A DNA stretch of 64,000 bases, from positions 33,639 through 97,638 of the forward strand of contig NZ_QTPO01000034.1 of assembly GCF_003853645.1 (NCBI RefSeq). The letters run 5' to 3'. Position 1 is the stretch's first letter. Every line of letters begins with the position of its first letter. The translations under genes were made by a program, and so were the position numbers. Under the pieces are notes generated by a model. That model was not told the origin of the DNA. It worked only from the letters and a program-made list of their open reading frames with translations, and did no database searches. Positions 35,258 to 44,556 of this stretch are shown here, one piece after another. The DNA comes from Burkholderia sp. Bp9143. Lineage in GTDB: Bacteria; Pseudomonadota; Gammaproteobacteria; Burkholderiales; Burkholderiaceae.

Positions 35258-36709
35258 TTACGCGCCCGTATGCGCGGCGATGAAGTCCTTCACCTGCTGC
35301 GCGTCGGCCTTCACGACCTCGAAACGCTGCGGCAGCGCCTCGAGCCCGTCGAATGCAGCCGGCCGCTCGGCCTCACGATCGAGCGCTTCGCGGATCGTCT
35401 CGCCGAACTTGATCGGCTGGGCCGTCTCGAGCACGACCATCGGCACGCCCGCGTCGAGATGCTCGCGCGCGACCTTCACGCCGTCGGCCGTGTGCGTATC
35501 GATCATCGTGTCGTAGCGCGAGAACACGTCGCGGATCGTCGCGATGCGGTCCGTGTGGCTGCTGCGGCCCGACACGAAGCCGAATTCGGCCACACGTGCG
35601 AAATCGCCGCTCGCCGCGAGGTCGAACCCACCCTTCTCCTCGACGTCGCGGAACAGCTGCATCACGCGTGCCGGATCGCGGCCGAGCAGGTCGAACACGA
35701 AGCGTTCGAAGTTCGACGCCTTCGAGATGTCCATGCTCGGGCTGCTCGTGTGATACGTGTTCTCGGCACTGCGCACGCGGTATGCGCCCGTGCGGAAGAA
35801 CTCGTCGAGCACGTCGTTCTCGTTGGTCGCGACCACGAGCTTCGCGATCGGCAGACCCATCATCCGCGCGATGTGGCCCGCGCAGACGTTGCCGAAGTTG
35901 CCCGACGGCACCGTGAACGACACGCGCTCGTCATTGGACGTCGTCGCCGCGAAATAGCCCTTGAAGTAGTACACGACCTGCGCGACGACGCGTGCCCAGT
36001 TGATCGAGTTGACCGTGCCGATCTTCTGCTGCGCCTTGAACGCGTGATCGTTCGACACGGCCTTCACGATGTCCTGGCAGTCGTCGAACACCCCTTCGAC
36101 CGCGAGGTTGAAGATGTTCGGATCCTGCAGGCTGAACATCTGGGCGGTCTGGAACGCGCTCATCTTCTGGTGCGGCGACAGCATGAACACGCGCACGCCG
36201 GCCTTGCCGCGCATCGCGTATTCGGCCGCGCTGCCCGTGTCGCCCGACGTCGCGCCGAGGATGTTCAGCGCTTCGCCGTGCTTCGCGAGCGTGTACTCGA
36301 ACAGGTTGCCGAGCAGCTGCATCGCCATGTCCTTGAACGCGAGCGTCGGGCCGTTCGACAGTTCGAGCAGCGACAGCGCCGCGCCGTTCTCGGTGCCGAG
36401 CGTCTTCAGCGGCGTGATGTCTGACGCGTTCTCGCCGTGGCGTGTGTTGCTGTATACGGCGGCCGTGTAGGTGCGGCGCGTGATCGCGCGCAGGTCGTCG
36501 GCCGGCACGTCGTCGCAGAACTTCGACAGGATCTCGAATGCGAGATCCGCGTACGGCAGCGTGCGCCAGCGTGCGAGTTCGTCGGCGGACACCTTCGGGT
36601 ACTCGGCCGGCAGGTACAGCCCGCCGTCCTTCGCGAGGCCGCCGAGCAGGATGTCGGAGAACGTGTGGCGCTCGCCGATGCCGGCGCCGCGCGTGGAGAT
36701 GTAGTTCAT
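35258..36709 (-). CDS. thrC: Threonine synthase
   Basis: 483 residues. PLP enzyme converting O-phosphohomoserine to threonine. MNYISTRGAGIGERHTFSDILLGGLAKDGGLYLPAEYP is the typical start. The PLP lysine is in SNGPTLAFKDMAMQLLGNLF, and GATSGDTGSAAEYAMRGKAGVRVFMLSPHQKMSAFQTAQM carries the phosphate-binding loop. It lies 14 bases downstream of hom, so the two are an operon for threonine synthesis from homoserine. I see no threonine attenuator in this window. Confidence 0.97.
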   Translation of the reverse strand: MNYISTRGAGIGERHTFSDILLGGLAKDGGLYLPAEYPKVSADELARWRTLPYADLAFEILSKFCDDVPADDLRAITRRTYTAAVYSNTRHGENASDITPLKTLGTENGAALSLLELSNGPTLAFKDMAMQLLGNLFEYTLAKHGEALNILGATSGDTGSAAEYAMRGKAGVRVFMLSPHQKMSAFQTAQMFSLQDPNIFNLAVEGVFDDCQDIVKAVSNDHAFKAQQKIGTVNSINWARVVAQVVYYFKGYFAATTSNDERVSFTVPSGNFGNVCAGHIARMMGLPIAKLVVATNENDVLDEFFRTGAYRVRSAENTYHTSSPSMDISKASNFERFVFDLLGRDPARVMQLFRDVEEKGGFDLAASGDFARVAEFGFVSGRSSHTDRIATIRDVFSRYDTMIDTHTADGVKVAREHLDAGVPMVVLETAQPIKFGETIREALDREAERPAAFDGLEALPQRFEVVKADAQQVKDFIAAHTGA

Positions 36710-36723
36710 GTCGTTCCCGGTCC

Positions 36724-38052
36724 TCAGTTCAGTGCTTCCATGCGCAGCTTCGTCACCTTCGAGACCACCGTCGCGAGGCTCTCGATCTGCGCGATCGCCG
36801 CGTTGATGTGCTTCTCGAGCGTCACATGCGTGATCAGGATGATGTCGGTTTCGCCGTTCGCGTTGTCGACCTGCTCCGACTCCTTCTGCAGCAACGCGTC
36901 GATCGAGATGCCCGTATCGGCGAGGATGCGCGTGATGTCCGCGAGCACGCCGGTCTGGTCGGCCACGCGCAGGCGCAGGTAGTAGCCGCTCGTCACTTCC
37001 TCGATCGGCAGGATCGGCGTGTTCGACAGGCTGTCCGGCTGGAACGCGAGATGCGGCACGCGATGCTCGGGGTCGGCCGTGTGCAGGCGCGTGACGTCGA
37101 CGAGATCCGCGACGACCGCCGATGCGGTTGGCTCCGCGCCGGCACCCTTGCCGTAGTACAGCGTCGTGCCGACCGCGTCGCCGTGCACGACGACCGCGTT
37201 CATCGCGCCCTCGACGTTCGCGAGCAGGCGCTTCTCTGGAATCAGCGTCGGGTGCACGCGCAGTTCGATGCCGTTTTCGGCGCGGCGCGTGATGCCGAGC
37301 AGCTTGATCCGGTAGCCGAGCTCTTCCGCGTAGCGGATGTCGGTCGCGTCGAGCTTGCTGATGCCTTCGACGTACGCACGGTCGAACTGGACCGGCACGC
37401 CGAACGCGATCGCGCTCATGATGGTCGCCTTGTGCGCGGCGTCGACGCCCTCGATGTCGAAGGTCGGATCGGCTTCCGCGTAGCCGAGCTCCTGCGCGGC
37501 CTTCAGCGCCGTCGCGAAGTCGAGGCCGCGGTCGCGCATTTCCGACAGGATGTAGTTCGTCGTGCCGTTGATGATGCCCGCGATGTACTGGATGCGGTTC
37601 GCGGTCAGCCCTTCGCGCAGCGCCTTGATGATCGGGATGCCGCCGGCGACGGCCGCCTCGAACGCGACCATCACGCCCTTCTCGCGCGCGGCCTCGAAGA
37701 TCTCGGTGCCATGCACCGCGAGCAGCGCCTTGTTCGCCGTGACGACGTGCTTGCCGTTCGCGATCGCGCGCAGCACGAGCTCGCGTGCAATGCCCGTGCC
37801 GCCGATCATCTCGGCGATGATCGAGATCGACGGATCGTCGACGACCGCGTTGAAATCGTCGGTGATCTGCGCGGCGCCGGCGTTACCGCCGAGCGCGGCC
37901 TGCGCCTTGGCCGGGTTGCGCACCGCGATGCGCGCGACCTCGATGCCGCGCCCCGCGCGTCGCTTGATTTCTTCCTGGTTGCGGTGCAGTACCGTGAAGG
38001 TGCCGCTGCCGACGGTGCCGAAGCCCAACAGGCCAACTTTGATCGGTTCCAT
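36724..38052 (-). CDS. hom: Homoserine dehydrogenase
   Basis: 442 residues. An N-terminal Rossmann motif (VGLLGFGTVGSGTFTVL) is followed by catalytic-domain signatures (IINGTTNYILSEM, YAEADPTFDIEGVDAAHKATI) and a C-terminal ACT domain (about 360-435, YYLRLRVADQTGVLADITRILADTGISIDALLQKE). The ACT domain implies allosteric inhibition by threonine. Monofunctional, not fused to aspartokinase. Between alaA (55 bases upstream) and thrC. Confidence 0.97.
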   Translation of the reverse strand: MEPIKVGLLGFGTVGSGTFTVLHRNQEEIKRRAGRGIEVARIAVRNPAKAQAALGGNAGAAQITDDFNAVVDDPSISIIAEMIGGTGIARELVLRAIANGKHVVTANKALLAVHGTEIFEAAREKGVMVAFEAAVAGGIPIIKALREGLTANRIQYIAGIINGTTNYILSEMRDRGLDFATALKAAQELGYAEADPTFDIEGVDAAHKATIMSAIAFGVPVQFDRAYVEGISKLDATDIRYAEELGYRIKLLGITRRAENGIELRVHPTLIPEKRLLANVEGAMNAVVVHGDAVGTTLYYGKGAGAEPTASAVVADLVDVTRLHTADPEHRVPHLAFQPDSLSNTPILPIEEVTSGYYLRLRVADQTGVLADITRILADTGISIDALLQKESEQVDNANGETDIILITHVTLEKHINAAIAQIESLATVVSKVTKLRMEALN

Positions 38053-38107
38053 GCTGCGTGTGATCGATGAGTAAGAGAATGAATGAATGCCGGAGGACTC
38101 GGTCCGC

Positions 38108-39346
38108 TCAGACCGAATGGCGCTTGCGGTAGCCGTCGAGGAAGCGTGCGATCCGGTTGATCGAATCGGTCAGGTCGTCGAGGTTCGGCAGGAAGACCAC
38201 GCGGAAGTGATCCGGCGCCGCCCAGTTGAAACCCGTCCCCTGCACGAGCAGCACGCGTTCCTCGAGCAACAGGTCGAGGATGAACTGCTGGTCGTTCTGG
38301 ATAGGATAGAGCTTCGGATCGAGGCGCGGGAACATGTACAGCGCGGCCTGCGGCTTCACGCAGGTCACGCCGGGAATCGACGTGAGCATGTCATACGCGA
38401 GTTCGCGCTGCTTGTACAGGCGCCCGCTCGGCACGATCAGTTCCTTGATGCTCTGGTAGCCGCCGAGCGCGGTCTGGATCGCGAACTGCCCGGGCACGTT
38501 CGCGCACAGGCGCATCGACGACAGGATCCCGAGGCCTTCCAGGTAATCCTTCGCGCGCCGGCGGTTGTCGCCGCCGAGGCCCGACACGGCCATCCAGCCC
38601 GCGCGGTAGCCGCACGAGCGATAGCTCTTCGACAGGCTGTTGAACGTGACGGTGATCACGTCTTCCGACAGCGAGCCCAGCGCCGTGTGCTCGAGCCCGT
38701 CGTAGACGATCTTGTCGTAGACCTCGTCGGCGAACACGATCAGCCCGTGCTGGCGCGCGATCTCGAGCAGCTCGAGCAGCAATTCGTCGGAATAAAGCGC
38801 GCCGGTCGGGTTGTTCGGGTTGATCACGACGATCGCCTTGGTGTTCGGCGTGATCTTGCGGCGGATGTCGTCGGGGTCAGGCATCCATGCGTTCTGCTCG
38901 TCGCACACGTAGTGGACGGGCGTGCCGCCCGACAGGCTCACGGCGGCCGTCCACAGCGGGTAGTCGGGCGCCGGCAGCAGCACTTCGTCGCCGTCGTTCA
39001 GCAGCGCCTGGGTCGCCATCACGATCAGCTCGGACGCACCGTTGCCAATGTAGATGTCGTCGAGGCCGACGCCGACGACGCCCTTTTGCTGCGTGTAGTG
39101 CATCACGGCCTTGCGGGCCGAGAACACACCCTTCGAATCCGAATAGCCGGACGACGCCGGCAGGTTGCGGATCATGTCCTGGATGATCTCGTCCGGCGCG
39201 TCGAAACCGAACGGCGCGAGGTTGCCGATGTTCAGCTTGATGATGCGGTGGCCTTCTTCCTCGAGGCGCTTCGCGTGCTCGAGCACCGGGCCACGGATGT
39301 CGTAGCAGACGTTGAGCAGCTTGTTCGACTTCTGAATCGGTTTCAC
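38108..39346 (-). CDS. alaA: Alanine-synthesising PLP aminotransferase (AlaA type)
   Basis: 412 residues from a GTG start. KSNKLLNVCYDIRGPVLEHAKRLEEEGHRIIKLNIGN and IYIGNGASELIVMATQALLNDGDEVLLPAPDYPLWTAAVSLSGGTPVHYVCDE match E. coli AlaA (YfbQ) closely. The PLP lysine is in TFNSLSKSYRSCGYRAGW. It moves amino groups between glutamate and pyruvate. It lies directly upstream of hom-thrC, so it may share the transcript. Annotation pipelines may call it AlaC; sequence resemblance favours AlaA. Confidence 0.88.
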   Translation of the reverse strand: MKPIQKSNKLLNVCYDIRGPVLEHAKRLEEEGHRIIKLNIGNLAPFGFDAPDEIIQDMIRNLPASSGYSDSKGVFSARKAVMHYTQQKGVVGVGLDDIYIGNGASELIVMATQALLNDGDEVLLPAPDYPLWTAAVSLSGGTPVHYVCDEQNAWMPDPDDIRRKITPNTKAIVVINPNNPTGALYSDELLLELLEIARQHGLIVFADEVYDKIVYDGLEHTALGSLSEDVITVTFNSLSKSYRSCGYRAGWMAVSGLGGDNRRRAKDYLEGLGILSSMRLCANVPGQFAIQTALGGYQSIKELIVPSGRLYKQRELAYDMLTSIPGVTCVKPQAALYMFPRLDPKLYPIQNDQQFILDLLLEERVLLVQGTGFNWAAPDHFRVVFLPNLDDLTDSINRIARFLDGYRKRHSV

Positions 39347-39507
39347 GACGACACGGTTCCTGGGTTGGCCTTGCGGCCGGGGGACGGGATCAAAACTGGA
39401 GAGCGGCCGGTCTGTGCGCGCTGTCTAGACTGGGGAAAAAAGCGGGCGGTCGGACGCGGCTTGTGGCGGCGCACGATGCAAGTGGCGCCCGGGGGCGACC
39501 AAAAAGT

Positions 39508-39513
39508 TATAAT
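39508..39513 (+). promoter_or_regulatory. Candidate -10 element upstream of the Mth938-type gene
   Basis: A consensus TATAAT at 39508-39513, in an A/T-rich island unusual for this GC-rich DNA, 150 bases before the gene and divergent from alaA. No convincing -35 is present at 17 bases. Confidence 0.4.
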
Positions 39514-39663
39514 TTAGCGGATTTTGGCCGACTTTCGCAATGCACCATGGCCGCTGCGGGCCCGCGCCGTCAGGCGTCCCGCTTGCGCCGGCCGCGAAAC
39601 CGGACGTCCGGGCCCGTGCGGCCCTTGCCAGACACCCCCTCCACGGAACCGCGGAATACCGAT

Positions 39664-40038
39664 TTGAAACTGCACCAGGACACGAGCGGCGCGCTCAACA
39701 CCGTCACCGGCTACGGCCCCGATTATGTCGACGTCAACCTCCAACGCCACGAGGGGAGCGTCATCGTGCTGCCCGGCGCACCGGTGCGGGACTGGCCCGT
39801 GTCGTCGTTCGACGCGCTCGCGCCCGAGCATTTCGCGATGCTGCTCGACCCGGCGCCCGAACTCGTGATCTTCGGCAGCGGCGCGCGACTGCGCTTCCCG
39901 CACCCGCGCCTCGTGGCCGCGCTGACGGCCAAGCGGATCGGCGTCGAGACGATGGATTTCCAGGCTGCCTGCCGCACCTACAACATCCTGATGGCCGAGG
40001 GCCGCAAAGTCGCCGCCGCGCTCTTAATTGAACGTTAA
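39664..40038 (+). CDS. Mth938-like (DUF498) domain protein
   Basis: 124 residues if translation starts at the TTG at 39664 (MKLHQDTSGALNTVTGYG...). That gives the family's usual length; the frame is open upstream but is unrelated low-complexity sequence. NLQRHEGSVIVLPGAPVRDWPVSSFDALAPEHFAMLLDPAPELVIFGSGARLRFPHPRLVAALTAKRIGVETMDFQAACRTYNILMAEGRKVAAALL covers the whole domain. Members of the family occur in bacteria, archaea and, as NDUFAF3, in mitochondrial complex I assembly; the bacterial role is unknown. Shine-Dalgarno is weak. It precedes arnT by 135 bases. Confidence 0.82.
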   Translation: MKLHQDTSGALNTVTGYGPDYVDVNLQRHEGSVIVLPGAPVRDWPVSSFDALAPEHFAMLLDPAPELVIFGSGARLRFPHPRLVAALTAKRIGVETMDFQAACRTYNILMAEGRKVAAALLIER

Positions 40039-40173
40039 TCCCCGATGCGGTAAAACTCGGGCCGGCACACCGGGTCGATCCCCGGATCATCACGCGGATC
40101 GGTAACCGGCAAGCCGGCCGCCCCCGGCGCAACCCGCCGGCGGCTCCTACAACAACCAACAGGCTGAAAATCC

Positions 40174-41850
40174 ATGAACGATACGCCGTCGAGGCTACCG
40201 CTCAATCGCATCACGCTCGTCCTCCTGCTCGTCGCGCTCGCGATCGTCTGGTTCGCGCCGCTCGGGCTGCGCCACCTGATCCCGAGCGACGAAGGCCGCT
40301 ACGCGGAGATGGCACGGGAAATGTTCGTCACCGGCGACTGGATCACGCCGCGCTACAACGGCTACAAGTACTTCGAGAAGCCGCCGCTGCAGACCTGGCT
40401 GAACGCGCTGACGTTCGCGTGGTTCGGCATCGGCGAATGGCAGGCGCGCCTCTACACGGCCCTCGCCAGCTTCGCCGGCGTGCTGCTGGTCGGCTTCACG
40501 GGCGCGCGCCTGTTCAACCCGCTGTCCGGCTTGCTTGCCGCCGTCGTGCTCGCATGCTCGCCGTACTGGAACCTGATGGGTCACTTCAACGCGCTCGACA
40601 TGGGGCTCGCGTTCTGGATGACGCTGTCGCTCTGCTCGCTGCTGCTCGCGCAGCGGCCCGGACTGCAGGCGGGCGCGGTGCGCGGCTGGATGTGGGCGTG
40701 CTGGGCCGCGATGGCGTTCGCCGTGCTGTCCAAGGGCCTCGTCGGCCTGATCCTGCCCGGCGCCGTGCTGGTGCTCTATACGCTGATCGCCCGCGACTGG
40801 GCGCTGTGGAAGCGGCTGTATCTGGTGAGCGGCCTCGTGATCTTCTTCGCGATCGTCACGCCGTGGTTCGTGCTCGTCCAGCAGCGCAACCCCGAGTTCT
40901 TCAACTTCTTCTTCATCGTCCAGCAGTTCCGCCGGTACCTGACCCCGGAACAGAACCGCCCGGGCCCGCTCTACTATTTCGTGCCGGTGCTGCTGGTCGG
41001 CTTCCTACCGTGGCTGTCGGTCGCATGGCAGAGCCTCCGCCATGCGCTGCGCATGCCGCGCCAGCCGAACGGCTTCTCCCCGATGCTCGTGCTGCTGATC
41101 TGGAGCGCGTTCATCTTCCTGTTCTTCAGCGCATCGCATTCGAAGCTGATCTCGTACGTGCTGCCGGTCGCGCCGGCGCTCGCGCTGATGATCGGCGCGT
41201 ACCTGCCGCTGATGAGCGCCGACCGGTTCCGCCGCCACCTGCTCGGCTACCTCGTGTTCATCGTCGTCGCGGCGTTCGGGATCATCTTCCTCGCGTACCT
41301 GGGCGACGCCCGCACGCCGAACGCGCTGTACCGCGCGTTCCAGATGTGGCTGTACGCGGGCCTCGCGGTCGCGGGTGCGCTGACGCTCGCGGCCGCCTGG
41401 CTGAACCGCCGCGTGGGCGTCGCGGCCGCGATCACCGCGTTCGGCGCCGCGTGGCTCGCGTTCGGCACGATCGGCGGCACCGGTCACGACGAATTCGGCC
41501 GCTACAGCTCGGGCGCGCTGCTCGCGCCCGCCGTGCGCGCCGAACTGGCGAAACTGCCGCCCGACACGCCGTTCTACTCGATCGAGATGCTCGATCACAC
41601 GTTCCCGTTCTATATGGGCCACACGACGATCATGGTCCAGCGCCAGGACGAGCTCGCATTCGGGATCTCGGTCGAGCCGAACAAATGGATCCCGACCGTC
41701 GATCAATGGATCGAACGCTGGAAGCAGGAAACCCATGCGCTCGCGATCATGCCGCCCGGCCAGTACGACACGCTGGTCAAGCAAGGCGTGCCGATGCGCG
41801 TGATCGCGCGCGACAACCGCCGCGTGATCGTCGAGAAACCGCAATCGTAA
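40174..41850 (+). CDS. arnT: Undecaprenyl-phosphate-L-Ara4N:lipid A transferase
   Basis: 558 residues, about 12-13 membrane segments in the N-terminal two-thirds and a periplasmic C-terminal domain. The first periplasmic loop, IPSDEGRYAEMAREMFVTGDWITPRYNGYKYFEKPPLQTWLNA, contains the conserved acidic and basic residues of ArnT. It transfers 4-amino-4-deoxy-L-arabinose to lipid A, lowering negative charge and binding of cationic antimicrobial peptides. First gene of the arn cluster; 13 bases separate it from the EmrE-type gene. Confidence 0.93.
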   Translation: MNDTPSRLPLNRITLVLLLVALAIVWFAPLGLRHLIPSDEGRYAEMAREMFVTGDWITPRYNGYKYFEKPPLQTWLNALTFAWFGIGEWQARLYTALASFAGVLLVGFTGARLFNPLSGLLAAVVLACSPYWNLMGHFNALDMGLAFWMTLSLCSLLLAQRPGLQAGAVRGWMWACWAAMAFAVLSKGLVGLILPGAVLVLYTLIARDWALWKRLYLVSGLVIFFAIVTPWFVLVQQRNPEFFNFFFIVQQFRRYLTPEQNRPGPLYYFVPVLLVGFLPWLSVAWQSLRHALRMPRQPNGFSPMLVLLIWSAFIFLFFSASHSKLISYVLPVAPALALMIGAYLPLMSADRFRRHLLGYLVFIVVAAFGIIFLAYLGDARTPNALYRAFQMWLYAGLAVAGALTLAAAWLNRRVGVAAAITAFGAAWLAFGTIGGTGHDEFGRYSSGALLAPAVRAELAKLPPDTPFYSIEMLDHTFPFYMGHTTIMVQRQDELAFGISVEPNKWIPTVDQWIERWKQETHALAIMPPGQYDTLVKQGVPMRVIARDNRRVIVEKPQS

Positions 41851-41863
41851 GGACGCCCGCCGC

Positions 41864-42235
41864 ATGAATCCCGTTTCGTTCGTCTGCATCATCACCGGCG
41901 TGATGCTCAACGCCTGTGCGCAACTTCTGCTGAAAGCCGGCGTCAACGCCGTTGGACACTTCGAATTCAGCCGTGCGAACATCCTCCCGGTCGGCCTGAA
42001 GATCGCGACCCAGCTGCCGATCATCGGCGGCCTCGGCTGCTATGTGCTGAGCGTCGTCGTCTGGATTCTCGGGCTGTCGCGGGTCGACGTGTCGATCGCG
42101 TACCCGATGCTGTCGCTCGGCTACGTGGTCAACGCGTTCGCCGCCTGGTACCTGTTCGGCGAGGTGCTGTCGGTCCAGCGACTCATCGGCATCGGCATCA
42201 TCCTGATCGGCGTGCTCGTGCTCGCGCGCAGTTGA
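41864..42235 (+). CDS. ArnE/ArnF-like EmrE-superfamily membrane protein
   Basis: 123 residues and four membrane helices. SFVCIITGVMLNACAQLLLKAGVNAVG and LGLSRVDVSIAYPMLSLGYVVNAFAAWYLFGEVLSVQRLIGIGIILIGVLVLAR are typical of the small multidrug resistance/DMT superfamily. E. coli uses two such proteins, ArnE and ArnF, to flip undecaprenyl-phosphate-L-Ara4N; here there is one, which may form a homodimer. It sits between arnT and arnB. Confidence 0.85.
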   Translation: MNPVSFVCIITGVMLNACAQLLLKAGVNAVGHFEFSRANILPVGLKIATQLPIIGGLGCYVLSVVVWILGLSRVDVSIAYPMLSLGYVVNAFAAWYLFGEVLSVQRLIGIGIILIGVLVLARS

Positions 42236-42300
42236 GCACGCCCGGCAGACCCGACGAGCATTAAGCGTCCGCCTACAAAAAATCACGGTACGAATCCCCC

Positions 42301-42323
42301 AACCGGTGTTTAATGCCGGTTTT
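42301..42323 (+). terminator. Weak hairpin between the ArnE/F-like gene and arnB
   Basis: AACCGG (42301-42306) and CCGGTT (42316-42321) flank TGTTTAATG, with only two more T after the stem. It is too weak for an efficient terminator and may only reduce read-through or mark an internal mRNA boundary. Confidence 0.25.
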
Positions 42324-42375
42324 GGGCCGGATCGCCCGACCCCTTTATTACACGCCATTACAGGCCAACGCGTTC

Positions 42376-43527
42376 ATGAACCAGACTACTGCTCCGTTTC
42401 TGCCGTTCACCCGCCCCGAGATCGATGAGGAAACCATCCAGGGCGTCGTCGACGTGCTGCGCTCGGGCTGGATCACCACCGGCCCGCAGTGCCAGAAATT
42501 CGAAGCCGCGCTGTCCGAGTATTGCGGCGGCCGTCCGGTTCGCGCGTTCAATTCGGGCACCTGCACGCTCGAGATCGGCCTGCGCATCGCGGGCGTCGGC
42601 CCCGGCGACGAGGTGATCACGACGCCGGCGACGTGGGTGTCGACCAGCAACGTGATTCTCGAGACCGGCGCGACGCCTGTGTTCGCCGATATCGATCCCG
42701 TCACGCGCAACATCGATCTCGACAAGCTCGAGCAGGCGATCACGCCGCGCACGAAGGCGATCATCCCGGTCTACCTGGCCGGCCTGCCGGTCGACATGGA
42801 CCGCCTGTACGCGATCGCACGCGCGCACAACCTGCGCGTGATCGAGGACGCCGCGCAGGCGCTCGGCTCGACGTGGAAAGGCAAGCGCATCGGCGCGCTC
42901 GGCGACATCGTGTCGTTCAGCTTCCATGCGAACAAGAACCTGACGACGATCGAAGGCGGCGCGCTCGTGCTGAACAGCGAGGACGAGGCGACGCTCGCGC
43001 AGAAGTACCGGCTGCAGGGCATCACGCGCACCGGTTTCGACGGGATGGACTGCGACGTGCTCGGCGGCAAGTACAACCTGACCGACGTCGCCGCGCGCGT
43101 CGGCCTCGGCCAGCTACCGCACATCGAGCGCTTCACCGCGCAGCGCCGCGCACTCGTGCGCGCGTATTTCGCCGCGCTCGACGGCGGCCCGGCCGTGAAG
43201 CTCGGGCTCGGCCTGCCCGTCGCCGATTTCGAGAACAGCAACTGGCACATGTTCCAGGTCACGCTGCCGCTCGAGCGGCTGTCGCTGTCGCGCGCCGATT
43301 TCATGGCGCAGATGAAGGAACGTGGCATCGGCACGGGCGTCCACTACCCGGCCATCCATCTTTTCACGCTGTATCGTGCGCGCGGCTTCAAGGAGGGCAT
43401 GTTCCCCCACGCCGAACGATACGGCGCGTCGACCGTCACGCTGCCGCTCTTCACGCAGATGACGGAAGACGACGTGCGTCGCGTGGCCGACGCCATCAAC
43501 CAGATTTGCGAACAATACGGAAAATAA
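42376..43527 (+). CDS. arnB: UDP-L-Ara4O C-4'' aminotransferase
   Basis: 383 residues. PLP enzyme of the DegT/DnrJ/EryC1 family, with the Schiff-base lysine in SFSFHANKNLTTIEGGALV. LPFTRPEIDEETIQGVVDVLRSGWITTGPQCQKFE and the AFNSGTCTLEIGLRIAGVGPGDEVITTPATWVSTSNVI segment fit ArnB. It aminates UDP-4-keto-arabinose. The ATG at 42376 (MNQTTAPFLPFTRPEID) fits the family start; an in-frame start 21 codons earlier has no similarity. Only six bases separate it from arnC. Confidence 0.95.
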   Translation: MNQTTAPFLPFTRPEIDEETIQGVVDVLRSGWITTGPQCQKFEAALSEYCGGRPVRAFNSGTCTLEIGLRIAGVGPGDEVITTPATWVSTSNVILETGATPVFADIDPVTRNIDLDKLEQAITPRTKAIIPVYLAGLPVDMDRLYAIARAHNLRVIEDAAQALGSTWKGKRIGALGDIVSFSFHANKNLTTIEGGALVLNSEDEATLAQKYRLQGITRTGFDGMDCDVLGGKYNLTDVAARVGLGQLPHIERFTAQRRALVRAYFAALDGGPAVKLGLGLPVADFENSNWHMFQVTLPLERLSLSRADFMAQMKERGIGTGVHYPAIHLFTLYRARGFKEGMFPHAERYGASTVTLPLFTQMTEDDVRRVADAINQICEQYGK

Positions 43528-43533
43528 GCGTAC

Positions 43534-44556
43534 ATGAGTCACCTTGAAGCACGCGCCGGGCATCCGGGCGCCGCGAACCCGGAAGTATCGATCATCATCC
43601 CCGTGTACAACGAGGAAGATGGCCTGGCTGCGCTGTACGCGCGGCTGTACCCGGCACTCGACGCACTCGGCACGTCGTACGAAGTGATCCTGATCAACGA
43701 CGGCAGCCGCGACCGCTCGGCCGCGATGCTCGCGGACCAGTTCCACGTGCGCCCCGACACGACGCGCGTCGTGCTGCTCAACGGCAACTACGGCCAGCAC
43801 ATGGCGATCCTCGCCGGCTTCGCGCAGTCGCGCGGCGAGATCGTCATCACGCTCGACGCCGACCTGCAGAACCCGCCCGAGGAAATCGGCAAGCTGATCG
43901 AGAAGATGCGCGAGGGCTACGACTACGTCGGCTCGATCCGCAAGCAGCGTCAGGACAGCCTGTGGCGGCGCAAGGCGTCGCAGATGATGAACCGGCTGCG
44001 CGAGCGCATCACGCGGATCAAGATGACCGACCAGGGCTGCATGCTGCGCGCATACAGCCGCCGCATCATCGACACGATCAACGTGTGCGGCGAAGTCAAC
44101 ACGTTCATCCCCGCGCTCGCGTACACGTTCGCGCAGAACCCGACCGAAATCGAGGTCGCGCACGAGGAACGCTTCGCGGGCGAGTCGAAGTACTCGCTGT
44201 ACAGCCTGATCCGGCTGAACTTCGACCTCGTGACGGGCTTCTCGGTCGTGCCGCTGCAGTGGCTGTCGTTCATCGGCGTGATCCTGTCGCTCGGCTCCGC
44301 CGCGCTGTTCGTGCTGCTGCTCGTGCGCCGCTTCATCGTCGGCGCGGAAGTGCAAGGCGTGTTCACGCTGTTCGCGATCACGTTCTTCCTGCTCGGCGTG
44401 ATCATCTTCGCGCTCGGCCTGCTCGGCGAATACGTCGGCCGCATCTACCAGCAGGTGCGTGCACGGCCGCGCTACCTGATCCAGGCCGTGCTCGAACAGC
44501 ACGACGGCATGCCGGCGGTGCCGGCCGGCACGAACCGCACGGGGGCCGTGCAATGA
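43534..44556 (+). CDS. arnC: Undecaprenyl-phosphate Ara4FN transferase
   Basis: 340 residues. A GT2 glycosyltransferase domain (EVSIIIPVYNEEDGLAALYARLYPALDALGTSYEVILINDGSRD, then ITLDADLQNPPEEI with the DxD metal site) is followed by two C-terminal membrane helices (about 235-300). It moves formyl-Ara4N from UDP to undecaprenyl phosphate on the cytoplasmic face. Its stop overlaps the start of the next gene (ATGA). Confidence 0.95.
   Translation: MSHLEARAGHPGAANPEVSIIIPVYNEEDGLAALYARLYPALDALGTSYEVILINDGSRDRSAAMLADQFHVRPDTTRVVLLNGNYGQHMAILAGFAQSRGEIVITLDADLQNPPEEIGKLIEKMREGYDYVGSIRKQRQDSLWRRKASQMMNRLRERITRIKMTDQGCMLRAYSRRIIDTINVCGEVNTFIPALAYTFAQNPTEIEVAHEERFAGESKYSLYSLIRLNFDLVTGFSVVPLQWLSFIGVILSLGSAALFVLLLVRRFIVGAEVQGVFTLFAITFFLLGVIIFALGLLGEYVGRIYQQVRARPRYLIQAVLEQHDGMPAVPAGTNRTGAVQ

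Noticed and set aside
42280..42330. tRNA-like T-loop (GGTACGAATCC) near the arnB start
   Set aside because: The match is to a short motif only; no cloverleaf, acceptor stem or D-arm can be formed.
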